From assembly GCA_900155415.1 (NCBI GenBank), contig LT700187.1, positions 744,001-808,000 on the forward strand: DNA of 64,000 nt, in the 5' to 3' direction. Each line of letters opens with the position of its first letter. The stretch's first letter is position 1. Shown piece after piece: positions 34,426 through 42,716 of the stretch. A program made the translations under genes and the position numbers. The notes under the pieces are model-generated. The model made no database searches and was not told where the DNA came from. It saw nothing but the letters and a program-made list of their open reading frames with translations. The stretch comes from Christensenella massiliensis. Lineage in GTDB: Bacteria; Bacillota; Clostridia; Christensenellales; Christensenellaceae.

Positions 34426-36582
34426 ATGAAAAAATTTTTTTGCGCGCTTCTCGTCATCGTTTTGCTTCTGACTTCTTCCGCCGCGCTTGCAGCGTCGGTT
34501 CCGCAGCCCGTATTGGACGCGCGGGAGTCCACAGTACATATCAAAGTAGATGTTGAAAACGGTTACTCCACCGGCTCCGGCTTCGCAATCGGCACAGATA
34601 CACCCGTCGAATATATCATAACAAACTATCATGTAATCGATGAAATGACCGGAGCATGCATGGTATCTTTTGGAAATTATACCGTAGTGAATGCGACGGT
34701 CGCCGTTTCCCTTCCGGATCGGGACCTTGCCATTTTAAAGCTGGACGAGCCGATTTCCTCTATGAAGCCTCTGCCGCTCTATTCCGGCGAGCCGTCCGCC
34801 TTGGCGGGAGAGCAGGTCTATGCCCTCGGATTCCCCGGCGTTGCGGACGATCTTTTTGAACGCAGCAATTCCGTGCGGGACGACGTAACCATGACGGATG
34901 GTATCATCAGCGCGGTCAAGCCCTCCTATTCGTTCGGCACCGGAGAACGTACCGTAACGGGATTACAGATAAACGTTGCCCTCAACCACGGAAATTCCGG
35001 CGGACCGCTTGTAAATGGAGAAGGTATCGTCGTGGGCGTGAACACAATCGGTTCTGCCGTAGATTCGAACCTCAACGGTGCGGTCTGCATTTCCGAGCTG
35101 CTTTCCACGCTGGACGCAAAGGGAATCTCCTATCTTGCTTCCGCTTCTCCCGAAGCTTCCGCAATAACTAAAAATCCATGGTTGATACCCGCGGTCATCG
35201 CTGCCGCCGTATGCGCGGCTGTTGTTATCCTTCTGGTTGTACGCAGACGAAAAAAAACGCGGGGAAATTTTGTTGCCCTGAATACTTATCTCGCGGAAAG
35301 CAGCGGTAAAATGGGGTACGATATGACCGTCTATACGCTTTCTCCTCTGTTTACGCAGCTTAAAAAAGCACACGAAAACGGAAAATGCCTGCTCGGTATT
35401 TATCCGGAAAATATCCGTTTTTACCCGGAAGCGGGCAGGGCCATGCTCATTCCGCCTAAAAAACAGGCGCTTTGCATGGGCTATTCCGCTCCCGAACAAT
35501 ATAAGGAGATACCGCAGACCGGGCCGTGGACGGACGTTTACCAGCTTGGCGCGCTTTTCTACCGCATGCTGACAGGCGTTCGCCTCGCAGACGTCATGAC
35601 ACGTGCGGAGGGCGATGCCGAAACAACGCGTAATATTGAAGCGCTTGCGCTCGCGCCCGCCAAAAAAGAGGCGCTTCTGCGGGCAGTTTCCCTGAATCGA
35701 AGCGAACGGTTTGTGGATATCGGAACATTTCTGGAAGCGCTCGAAATAAAAGTAACGGAGGCTGTTCCCGATTTAAAATCATTTTCTGTTCAGAAAAAAA
35801 CGCGGAAGAAACTGACGAAAAAAGCGAAAGGCTTTATTGCCGCCGCAATTTGTGCCGCAAGCCTATTCTGCGTATTGTTTTCCTATTGGACAGTTAATAG
35901 AAACGCCCAAAACGAAGCCATACACCTCTTAAATCAACAAAATTTTACGGAAGCCGAGCGCCTTTTGGATTCTATTCCCGATTTTATCGAGCCGAGTATT
36001 CCTCAGCTTAAGAAGCTTGCTCATGCGGGCGTTTTATATGAATCAGGCGATTACGAGACCGCGCTTACCGCGTTTGAAGCCCTTGGCGATTATAGCTTTG
36101 CACCGCAAATGATAGAAAAAATCTATCAAAAATTTGATTCGGATTACCGGGAGCAAATCACGGAGCTTGAAGAAATACTGTCGTTTCAGGGGCTTGAAGC
36201 TGCTTATGAGCAGCTCAGCGGCTTAGATCTCAGCGGGATGTCAGAGTCGCTCAAGCAGGAATATTACGAAACAGCGGCAAATTGCTATGAAGCAGGCGAA
36301 ATCGAAAATTCCGTTCTTCTGTTTATCCTGTTAGAGGATTATAAAGATTCCGCTTCTCGTTCTATTTCTATAGCTGCTGAATTTGCACGGAAATGGATCG
36401 ACGACTATAACTATGTAAGGGCATACGGTGTTTTGGCTCCTTTGGCCGATAACGATGAAATAAGTAAGCTGATGAACGAGCTGATGCCATTGGTCAACGA
36501 ACGCGGGTGGCTGACCGGAAATGACGGTTATATCGATTACGATAAAGGTCATTGGGAGGGCCGTACATGGATTCCCGATTGA
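34426..36582 (+). CDS. Serine protease - kinase-like C-lobe - repeat protein fusion
   Basis: I start at ATG 34426 (718 residues). Residues 1-23 are a signal peptide. Residues 30-245 are a trypsin/HtrA-like protease with His69 (TNYHVID), Asp100 (DRDLAIL) and Ser191 (GNSGGPL). A membrane helix lies at 252-272. Residues 280-440 match only the C-lobe of a Ser/Thr kinase: YPENIRFY, GYSAPEQY and WTDVYQLGALFYRMLTG. The HRD and DFG residues and the whole N-lobe are missing, so it should not phosphorylate. A second helix (468-489) leads to a helical, TPR-like part of about 225 residues. The protease and repeats would be outside, the kinase-like part inside. Codon use is more A+T-rich than in neighbours, especially in the 3' half. 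Confidence 0.8.
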   Translation: MKKFFCALLVIVLLLTSSAALAASVPQPVLDARESTVHIKVDVENGYSTGSGFAIGTDTPVEYIITNYHVIDEMTGACMVSFGNYTVVNATVAVSLPDRDLAILKLDEPISSMKPLPLYSGEPSALAGEQVYALGFPGVADDLFERSNSVRDDVTMTDGIISAVKPSYSFGTGERTVTGLQINVALNHGNSGGPLVNGEGIVVGVNTIGSAVDSNLNGAVCISELLSTLDAKGISYLASASPEASAITKNPWLIPAVIAAAVCAAVVILLVVRRRKKTRGNFVALNTYLAESSGKMGYDMTVYTLSPLFTQLKKAHENGKCLLGIYPENIRFYPEAGRAMLIPPKKQALCMGYSAPEQYKEIPQTGPWTDVYQLGALFYRMLTGVRLADVMTRAEGDAETTRNIEALALAPAKKEALLRAVSLNRSERFVDIGTFLEALEIKVTEAVPDLKSFSVQKKTRKKLTKKAKGFIAAAICAASLFCVLFSYWTVNRNAQNEAIHLLNQQNFTEAERLLDSIPDFIEPSIPQLKKLAHAGVLYESGDYETALTAFEALGDYSFAPQMIEKIYQKFDSDYREQITELEEILSFQGLEAAYEQLSGLDLSGMSESLKQEYYETAANCYEAGEIENSVLLFILLEDYKDSASRSISIAAEFARKWIDDYNYVRAYGVLAPLADNDEISKLMNELMPLVNERGWLTGNDGYIDYDKGHWEGRTWIPD

Positions 36583-36590
36583 CGCAATAA

Positions 36591-36620
36591 AAGAGGCCTA
36601 CTGCATAGCAGGCCTTTTTT
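36591..36620. terminator. Terminator between the protease fusion and the phosphatase
   Basis: GGCC..CTGC and GCAGGCC form a bulged stem followed by TTTTTTAT on the plus strand. It is preceded by AAAAG for minus-strand use. Confidence 0.75.
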
Positions 36621-36623
36621 ATT

Positions 36624-37340
36624 CTACACCAGCTTCCCTCTCAGCCGGCCGATTGCACCGGCGGAAAGCCCGGCCGCTTTCAGATAGCCCTCTGCCGTAC
36701 CGTATTCCGCGGCGATATGCTCCATCAGCTTCCGCATATACTCCGGCTTCGAGCAAAATACGTGATCCGGTACTTTCACGCCCGCCTTTTCGAGCATCCC
36801 GCGCTGTTTTTCAAACGTCTCTTTCATATATTGCTCGGAAACGGCATAGTCTGCAAGCACGATCCCGTCCGGCACGCCCGCAAGCTTCAAAAGCAGCATA
36901 GTGATCACGCCCGTGCGGTCCTTGCCTGCCGTGCAGTGATAGAGCGCCGCTCCCTCCGTCTCTGCAAGGCAGGCGAATATCTCTTTCAGGCCGTCCTTGC
37001 TGTTTTCCACAAGGCCGATATACATGTTTCCCATATCGTCCGGCACTTTCCCCAGCATCGCCTCCGACTGGATATGGTCGAGAAGCGGGACGTGCAGCTT
37101 TTTCATCTGCTTTTTATCGAGGCGGTCCGGGTGCAGGAACGCTTCGTTGTTTCCGCGCACGTCGATCACCAGCCGCACGCCGTAGCTGTCCAAATAGTCT
37201 TCGTCCTCCTTTGTCAGCCCGTGCAGGCTGTCTCCGCGCAGGAACGCCTTAAATTTTGTCGTTCCGCCGTTTGCCGGATATCCTCCGAGGTCCCGTACAT
37301 TATGCGCGCCCGCGAGGGGGAGCGGCCTTGATATATTCAT
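36624..37340 (-). CDS. Tyrosine-protein phosphatase family protein
   Basis: The ATG at 37340 follows AAAGGTTTGAAT; a TTG two codons earlier is less likely. The 238-residue protein has the Y_phosphatase3 pattern: AHNVRDLGGYPANGG near the start and the P-loop HCTAGKDRTG (Cys-X5-Arg) near residue 135. Family members dephosphorylate phosphotyrosine or phosphoinositides, and bacterial ones can act on host or own proteins. No signal peptide is seen, so it is likely cytoplasmic. Its substrate is unknown. It converges on the protease fusion and diverges from DUF1294. Confidence 0.9.
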   Translation of the reverse strand: MNISRPLPLAGAHNVRDLGGYPANGGTTKFKAFLRGDSLHGLTKEDEDYLDSYGVRLVIDVRGNNEAFLHPDRLDKKQMKKLHVPLLDHIQSEAMLGKVPDDMGNMYIGLVENSKDGLKEIFACLAETEGAALYHCTAGKDRTGVITMLLLKLAGVPDGIVLADYAVSEQYMKETFEKQRGMLEKAGVKVPDHVFCSKPEYMRKLMEHIAAEYGTAEGYLKAAGLSAGAIGRLRGKLV

Positions 37341-37362
37341 ATTCAAACCTTTCTTTCCATGC

Positions 37363-37368
37363 TATAAT
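37363..37368 (+). promoter_or_regulatory. -10 box directly upstream of DUF1294 start
   Basis: TATAAT ends 6 bp before the ATG at 37375. The expected transcription start coincides with the A of ATG, so the message may be leaderless. No Shine-Dalgarno sequence is present. Confidence 0.5.
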
Positions 37369-37374
37369 CTATTC

Positions 37375-37656
37375 ATGGAGCTATCTGTCTGTTTTATTCT
37401 CTATCTTCTTGCCATCAACCTTGCAGCGCTTGCCGTCTGCTGCCACGATAAACGCGCGGCGCGCCGCCGGGCGCGCCGTGTTCCGGAAAAAACGCTGTTT
37501 TTGCTGTCCGCCGCAGGCGGGGCGTTCGGCATGCTCGCCGGCATGCTCGGCTGCCGCCACAAGACGCGGCATCCCTCTTTTATGATCCTTGTTCCGCTGA
37601 TGTGCGCAGGCTGGGGCGTTCTTGCGGCTTGGCTCGCCATACGCGCCGTTTTCTGA
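37375..37656 (+). CDS. DUF1294 small membrane protein
   Basis: The 93-residue protein has an N-terminal helix (ELSVCFILYLLAINLAALAV), the Arg-rich cytoplasmic loop DKRAARRRARRVPE, the family motif FLLSAAGGAFGMLAGMLGCRHKTRH (key GGAFGMLAGMLGCRHKT), and two more hydrophobic stretches. DUF1294 proteins are widespread inner-membrane proteins of unknown function, sometimes fused to cold-shock domains. The gene has no ribosome-binding site and a -10 box at the expected distance for a leaderless transcript. Confidence 0.85.
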   Translation: MELSVCFILYLLAINLAALAVCCHDKRAARRRARRVPEKTLFLLSAAGGAFGMLAGMLGCRHKTRHPSFMILVPLMCAGWGVLAAWLAIRAVF

Positions 37657-37669
37657 CCGTCCTTCCGCT

Positions 37670-38374
37670 TTAATTGTTCCTCCTCGACAGCACGAGCAGC
37701 CGCAGGAAGGAAAGGAACGAGGCGAGCATCGCCGCCACATACGTCATGGCTGCCGCGTTCAGCATACGCTTTGCCTCTGTCTGCTCCTGCGCGGTCAGCA
37801 CGCCGGACGCGGAGATATTCGCCATTGCCCGCTTACTGGCATTGAACTCCACAGGCAGGGTGACGACCTGAAAGATCACGACCGCAAAATACACCCATGC
37901 CCCGATATCCACCAGCACTCCCATGCCGGGCGTGCGCGCGGAAAACAGGATGCCGATCAGAATCAGCGGAAACGCAAGCTTCGTCGCAAAATTCACTACG
38001 GGAACGATCGCATTCCGCACCCGCATGGGGCCGTACTTCTTTTCCTTTTGCAGCACATGCCCGCATTCGTGCGCGGCAATGGAGACCGCGGCGATCGAAT
38101 GCTTTGCATACACGCCCTCCGAGAGGTTCACCGTCTGGCTGCGCGGGTCGAAATGATCCGTCATGTTTCCGGGAACGCTGCGTACCGTCACACCCGTAAC
38201 GCCGTTCTGCCGCAGCATCGTCTGCGCAAATTCCCGTCCGGATACGCCGCTTTGCGCGGGAATCGCCGAATATTTCTTATATGCGCTGCTCACCCTCGCC
38301 TGCGCCCAGATCGTTATGATGAACGCCGGGATCAGGATCAGCCACGTCCAATCGAGCCACAATGGAAAAAACAT
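37670..38374 (-). CDS. YugP-type membrane zinc metallopeptidase
   Basis: The 234-residue protein has an N-terminal membrane helix, the zinc-binding motif AAHECGHVLQ near residue 102, and two to three further helices. The pattern SGVSGREFAQTMLRQNGV and DHFDPRSQTVNLSEGVY (key DHFDPRSQTVNLS) is that of B. subtilis YugP (PF04298). It should be a membrane-embedded protease; its substrates are unknown. The upstream region carries a perfect 9-1-9 palindrome over the probable promoter, suggesting repression by a Fur-family or similar dimer. The start follows GGGAGATAAC. Confidence 0.9.
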   Translation of the reverse strand: MFFPLWLDWTWLILIPAFIITIWAQARVSSAYKKYSAIPAQSGVSGREFAQTMLRQNGVTGVTVRSVPGNMTDHFDPRSQTVNLSEGVYAKHSIAAVSIAAHECGHVLQKEKKYGPMRVRNAIVPVVNFATKLAFPLILIGILFSARTPGMGVLVDIGAWVYFAVVIFQVVTLPVEFNASKRAMANISASGVLTAQEQTEAKRMLNAAAMTYVAAMLASFLSFLRLLVLSRRNN

Positions 38375-38421
38375 GTTATCTCCCTTTCATTCTTTTGATA
38401 TCATTTTTATCTTATCATAGA

Positions 38422-38440
38422 TTTATGAATTATTCATAAA
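38422..38440. promoter_or_regulatory. Perfect 9-1-9 palindrome upstream of yugP-like gene
   Basis: TTTATGAATTATTCATAAA lies 48 bp upstream of the gene on the minus strand. A TTGATA (38454-38459) with 17-bp spacing places the -10 (TGAATA) inside the palindrome. The dimension is that of Fur/PerR-type operators, though the sequence is not a consensus match. Confidence 0.55.
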
Positions 38441-38485
38441 CTGAAACGGATTTTATCAAACGGTGCGCCGGGCGCTTCCGGCCAA

Positions 38486-38512
38486 ATAAAAAGGGGGGGA
38501 ACAGACCCCCTC
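38486..38512 (-). terminator. Terminator after the nitrogenase-like/ABC operon
   Basis: On the minus strand GGGGG and CCCCC flank TCTGTTC and are followed by TTTTT, 20 bp beyond the ATPase stop. Confidence 0.75.
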
Positions 38513-38531
38513 TCTGCGTTTTTGCGCAGGT

Positions 38532-39320
38532 CTACAGAATGGAGAGCGGCACTACCGATGCAACGCTCGTTTCTCCCACCTCCAGACGGTCGATATATAC
38601 CTCCACCTCAAACGACCTCTCCATGTTTTCACAGCTGATGACTTCCGCGCTCTCTCCAAAAATATAGCTTCCGGACTTATCCAGCAAAAGCGCCTGATCG
38701 GAAATTTTGAGCGCATGGTCTGGATAGTGCGTGTTGAACACGCAGGATATCCCCTGCTCCGCCGCCAGTCTTTGCATGATGTCCAGTATGATCAGCTGGT
38801 TTTTAAAATCGAGGTTCGATTCCGGCTCGTCCAGCACAAGCATGGACGGCTGCGTCGTAAGCGCCCGCGCAATGAGGATCATCTGCAGCTCGCCGCCGCT
38901 CATCTGCGAACAGAGCTTGCCGCAAAGGTGCGGCACCCCCACGAGCGCGATCGCCTCCCGCGCGAGCTCAAGATCCTTTTTTTTCGGCTGCTGCATCATG
39001 CCAAGGTGTGCGCAGCGCCCAAGCACCACCATTTCCTCAGCAGTATACATCAGCGCGTTTCCCTTTGCCTGCGGCACATACGCGATCTTTTTCCATAGCT
39101 CCCGCACCGGGATATGATGGATATTTTTCCCGTCGATACGGCTCTCCCCTTTTTTCCAGTGAAGCAGCCCCATCATGCACCGCAGAAGCGTCGTTTTGCC
39201 CACACCGTTCGGACCGAGCACAGAAAGTATTTTCCCCTCCGGCACACGGAAGCTGAGGTCGCGCAGCACCTCGCGCCCGTCTCCGTAGCCAAAACATCCG
39301 TGTACCACTTCAAATATCAT
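38532..39320 (-). CDS. ABC importer ATPase (FecE/BtuD type)
   Basis: The 262-residue ATPase has Walker A GPNGVGKTT near residue 36, signature MSGGELQM, Walker B MLVLDEPESNLD and the H-loop THYPDHAL. It falls in the class serving siderophore, heme and cobalamin importers. Its ATG overlaps the permease stop by 4 bp. It is the last gene of the six-gene operon that begins with the NifH-like gene at 44730. It would energise uptake of the ligand delivered by the lipoprotein encoded at 40340-41521. Confidence 0.92.
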   Translation of the reverse strand: MIFEVVHGCFGYGDGREVLRDLSFRVPEGKILSVLGPNGVGKTTLLRCMMGLLHWKKGESRIDGKNIHHIPVRELWKKIAYVPQAKGNALMYTAEEMVVLGRCAHLGMMQQPKKKDLELAREAIALVGVPHLCGKLCSQMSGGELQMILIARALTTQPSMLVLDEPESNLDFKNQLIILDIMQRLAAEQGISCVFNTHYPDHALKISDQALLLDKSGSYIFGESAEVISCENMERSFEVEVYIDRLEVGETSVASVVPLSIL

Positions 39321-40336
39321 AAATTAGACCCTCCCGTCTTTTTGAGCAGGATAATAAAGAACGGCGCGCCGATCACCGACGTCAAAATAGAGATCGGTAT
39401 CTCCGCGGCAGTCGCGCTGCGCGCCACCGTATCCATAATCAGCAAAAATACCGCGCCGAGGCTGATGCTTGCCGGAACGATATTCTGGTTGTTGCTGCCA
39501 AAGAGCATCCGGCAGATATGGGGGATCAAAAGCCCTACCCAGCCGACCTGCCCGCACATAGACACGCAGGACGCCGTGATCATTGTTGCCGCAAGCGCCA
39601 CGATCACCCGCATCATGCGGATATTCACACCCATGGTCTTTGCTTCATCCTCGCTGAGCATCAGAACATTGAGCTTCCAGCGCAGAGCGAAAATGACTGC
39701 GATCCCTGCAACAATAAACGGCGCGCCCAGCGCAAGGCTGCTGAAGCTGGTGTTCGCAAGGCTGCCCATCAGCCAATAGGTGATGGCCGGAAGCTGCGAT
39801 TCCGTATCCGCAATGAACTTGATGATGGATATCCCCGCTTCAAACAGCGACGCGATGACCATACCCGAAAGAATGACCATCACCGTGCTCGCCCCGCTCT
39901 TCTGACGGCTGATGATATAGGTCATCAGAACGGCGACAAAGCCGACCGCAAGCGCGGAGACCTGCACCGTGATGAGTCCCATACCCAGCAAAAGGGCGAG
40001 GGCGGCTCCAAAGCTGGAGCCTGCCGCTACGCCCAAAGTATCCGGCGTTGCCAGCGCATTGGAAAAGATGCTCTGGAACGCCGCGCCGGATACTGCCAGT
40101 CCCGCCCCGCACAGCACCGCGAGAATGATCCGCGGGAGCCGTACGCTGATCAGCACGCTGTATATCTGCGGATCGACGCTTTCCGGCCCGTGCACCGCGA
40201 TCTCAAACAGGTTCGTCACGATCTCGCCGGGGCTCATAGACATGCGCCCGATCCCCATGCAGACGATCGCCGTCACAATGGGCAGAAGGACCAATATGAT
40301 ATTTCTGAAAACATGATTCTGTTTCAGACTGGCCAT
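39317..40336 (-). CDS. FecCD-family ABC importer permease
   Basis: The 339-residue protein has about ten membrane segments and FecCD landmarks: RLPRIILAVLCGAGLAVSGAAFQ (key RLPRIILAVLCGAGL), GVAAGSSFGAALAL, and CGQVGWVGLLIPHICRMLFG near residue 255. This family imports Fe-siderophores, heme, cobalamin and related metal chelates. It would pair as a homodimer with the adjacent ATPase. The gene lies 3 bp after the binding-protein gene. The exact ligand is not encoded in recognisable motifs. Confidence 0.92.
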   Translation of the reverse strand: MASLKQNHVFRNIILVLLPIVTAIVCMGIGRMSMSPGEIVTNLFEIAVHGPESVDPQIYSVLISVRLPRIILAVLCGAGLAVSGAAFQSIFSNALATPDTLGVAAGSSFGAALALLLGMGLITVQVSALAVGFVAVLMTYIISRQKSGASTVMVILSGMVIASLFEAGISIIKFIADTESQLPAITYWLMGSLANTSFSSLALGAPFIVAGIAVIFALRWKLNVLMLSEDEAKTMGVNIRMMRVIVALAATMITASCVSMCGQVGWVGLLIPHICRMLFGSNNQNIVPASISLGAVFLLIMDTVARSATAAEIPISILTSVIGAPFFIILLKKTGGSNL

Positions 40337-40339
40337 GGT

Positions 40340-41521
40340 TTAGAATGCCGCCGCAGATTCCGGCGTCGGGGCGAGGATCAGGGCCACCTGTTCGTCCGTG
40401 AGCTCAAGGCCATAGAATTCGCTGTAATAATCCTTGATCTCCTGTTCGATGTCAAGGTCTTCGAATAATTCAGGATACATCTGCTTTGCCATCCACTGAA
40501 GCATCAGCGGGGAATCGGAGGACGGCGGGAACCAGTAATACATCCCCAGCGGGATCTTATAGACCCGTTTGTTCTGTACGGCCTTGATGCCGCTCCAGTC
40601 ATGTCCGTCCGCAGCCGTGTTATTATAGAGGTCCTCAGGCGTATAGGCCGAGAAGCTGTTGAGGAACAATACATCCGGGTTCCACTCATAGATCTGTTCC
40701 ATATTGACTTCGCCTGTAAACGCGCCTACATCATAGCCGAGGTTCTTGCCGCCGGTGGAGGTGATCCAGTAATTTGCAAAGCTGGTGCCGCCCGCCGTGA
40801 TCGCGGATTCATTATAGTTAGAGAGGATCAGCGTATTCGGATAATCCTCCTCCGGCACTTCCGCGAGCCTGTCGGCAACGGTCTGCTGCACCTCCTCGCC
40901 GTATGCGATGATGCCGTCCGCCCTGTCGGACGGTCCCATGACCTCCTTCAGGAGCTCGATCCATGCGTTGAAGGTATCGATGGTGTTGTAATCGTCAAAA
41001 AGCGTGGTCGAGAAGCCGACCGCCGGAATGCCCGCGGCGGAAAGCGCATCGTAGTTCGCCGTTACGTCCGCATTGTAGAACACGACGTCCGGGTCGAGCT
41101 TAATGAGCTCTTCCATATTGATCTCGTCTCCGCTCGCCCAGCCGTCCGGCAGGTCTTTCAGGCCCGGGTACGCTTCCCCGAGAATGGAATTCACCGCAGC
41201 GTTCTTGGAATCCGGATGGATGCCGACCAGCCCGTCCGCCGAGCCCATGAACATGCAGTATACGGACGTAAGCGGCGTTAGCCCGCCGATCGCCACGCGC
41301 TCTACCTTTTCGGGCAGCACGACCTCATGGCCCGCGTGGTCGGTAATAGTCCTCGTTCCCTCCGCTTCCTCTGAGGCTGAGGCCTCCGCGCTTTCAGAGG
41401 GCTCTGCGGACGCGCTCTCCGAAGGCTCCTCGGAGACCGCAGGCTCCTGCGCCGCGCATGCCGTGAGCATGAGAGACAAACACATCAGGACAGCAAGCAA
41501 GATCGCTATACTTTTCTTCAT
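40340..41521 (-). CDS. ABC importer substrate-binding lipoprotein
   Basis: The 393-residue lipoprotein has a lipobox LTAC (Cys22) and a Ser/Glu-rich linker to about 55. The periplasmic-binding fold of the BtuF/FhuD class follows: ITDHAGHEVVLPEKVERVAI, then LIKLDPDVVFYNADV and WNPDVLFLNSFSAY. It should capture a metal chelate or corrinoid-like ligand outside the membrane. An SD AGAGGTAAAGAA precedes the ATG. It is the fourth gene of the operon, 45 bp after the NifK-like subunit. The tie to nitrogenase-like genes is the main clue to the ligand. Confidence 0.9.
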   Translation of the reverse strand: MKKSIAILLAVLMCLSLMLTACAAQEPAVSEEPSESASAEPSESAEASASEEAEGTRTITDHAGHEVVLPEKVERVAIGGLTPLTSVYCMFMGSADGLVGIHPDSKNAAVNSILGEAYPGLKDLPDGWASGDEINMEELIKLDPDVVFYNADVTANYDALSAAGIPAVGFSTTLFDDYNTIDTFNAWIELLKEVMGPSDRADGIIAYGEEVQQTVADRLAEVPEEDYPNTLILSNYNESAITAGGTSFANYWITSTGGKNLGYDVGAFTGEVNMEQIYEWNPDVLFLNSFSAYTPEDLYNNTAADGHDWSGIKAVQNKRVYKIPLGMYYWFPPSSDSPLMLQWMAKQMYPELFEDLDIEQEIKDYYSEFYGLELTDEQVALILAPTPESAAAF

Positions 41522-41566
41522 TTCTTTACCTCTTTTCTTTAAAATATTGTAAGGATAGGTTCATCC

Positions 41567-42715
41567 TTAAATGCGTTTTACAAATTCTTCTATATGCTCC
41601 CCGATAAACGGGATACATTCATTCCAATGCAGCTTGCTCGACACCGCCGGGCTTGGAAAATCCACGAATTTCGCCCGGCTGTCCGGCGCCAGCAGCCTCC
41701 GGAACATTGGGTCGCCGATCACAAGCTCATATCCACCGTTCATAACGGCTGCGATCTCCGCCTCTCCCGAAGCATGCAGCCCGTCCGGGTGCATAAGCTC
41801 CACATTGGGCGTAAAGATGCTTACAGCCGCAGCGTTTTCCAATCCATGGTCCTGCACGAGGCAGCGCCCGATGGCTTCTGAGATCACCCTCTCTCCTAAG
41901 ATCAGCGCCTGTTTTCCCGGGCGCGGCGGAGCGGCCATGCGGTTTTTACCGTCCCGGCAAGTCTGCTCAAGCAGGCGGAGAAGCTCCTCCGTCGGCTTTT
42001 TTCCGACGGGCAGGCCGACCACGTAAGGGATCCCCAGCCGCTCATACATATCGTTTGCCGCGGCAAGCCCGCTCTGCGAAACGACTATGTTCGCCTGTGC
42101 CCGGCCGCATGTCATGATCTCTTCCAGCGACGCGCCCATCGCAAGGGATGTGCCCACCGTATAGCCCGCCTGTTCAAAGCACGAGCAGACCGCTTCCGCG
42201 TTCCCGTTCGTATAAAAATCAAGCGGGGTCAATCCAAGCAAATTGATTCGCTTCTCTTCCGTCTCTTCCTTTTTCCCAAAGCGCCTTACGAGCGCGAGAA
42301 AGGCGTCTGAAGCGCCGCTGTCGTAAAGGCGCAGCCCTGTCGTCGAAAATCCGAAGGCGGGCAGTCCGGTACGCTGCTCAAGCTCGTCTGCGATCCCCTG
42401 AAAATCGGTGCCGATCACCATGGGCACAGGGCTTCCGGTCACGCAGATGAATTTCGGCAGCATCTCCGCCGCCGCTTCCATAATGCGCCCGATCAGCTTT
42501 TCATCGTCGCCCAATATCGCGTCGATCTGCCGGAGCACCGAGCAGTATACCCCGCTTGAGGAGCCGTACCAGCGCGGCTCGTCGAAGCCCGTATAGTTTC
42601 CCGTGCAGCCGCACGCATCGTGTATCACGATCATTCCGCCCAGCTCGAACAGGGCCGAGCATACGCCTGAATAGTCCGGCGCAAAGGGAGGAAGGTTCAA
42701 AGATATCTTTTCCAT
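41567..42715 (-). CDS. Nitrogenase component 1-like subunit (NifK/NifN/BchB-like)
   Basis: The 382-residue protein belongs to the nitrogenase component 1 superfamily. Its start, DYSGVCSALFELGGMIVIHDACGCTGNYTG (key HDACGCTGNY, Cys35 and Cys37), is followed by Cys58 in GVYCSVLR and by Cys91 in FICVTGSPVPMVIGTD, the three positions used for the Fe-S cluster at the subunit interface. DAILGDDEKLI matches the family GG.E-type turn. It is shorter than NifK (about 520). It lies 1 bp after the NifD-like gene. It should form a heteromer with it, receiving electrons from the NifH-like ATPase. Substrate unknown. Confidence 0.85.
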   Translation of the reverse strand: MEKISLNLPPFAPDYSGVCSALFELGGMIVIHDACGCTGNYTGFDEPRWYGSSSGVYCSVLRQIDAILGDDEKLIGRIMEAAAEMLPKFICVTGSPVPMVIGTDFQGIADELEQRTGLPAFGFSTTGLRLYDSGASDAFLALVRRFGKKEETEEKRINLLGLTPLDFYTNGNAEAVCSCFEQAGYTVGTSLAMGASLEEIMTCGRAQANIVVSQSGLAAANDMYERLGIPYVVGLPVGKKPTEELLRLLEQTCRDGKNRMAAPPRPGKQALILGERVISEAIGRCLVQDHGLENAAAVSIFTPNVELMHPDGLHASGEAEIAAVMNGGYELVIGDPMFRRLLAPDSRAKFVDFPSPAVSSKLHWNECIPFIGEHIEEFVKRI

Positions 42716-42716
42716 G

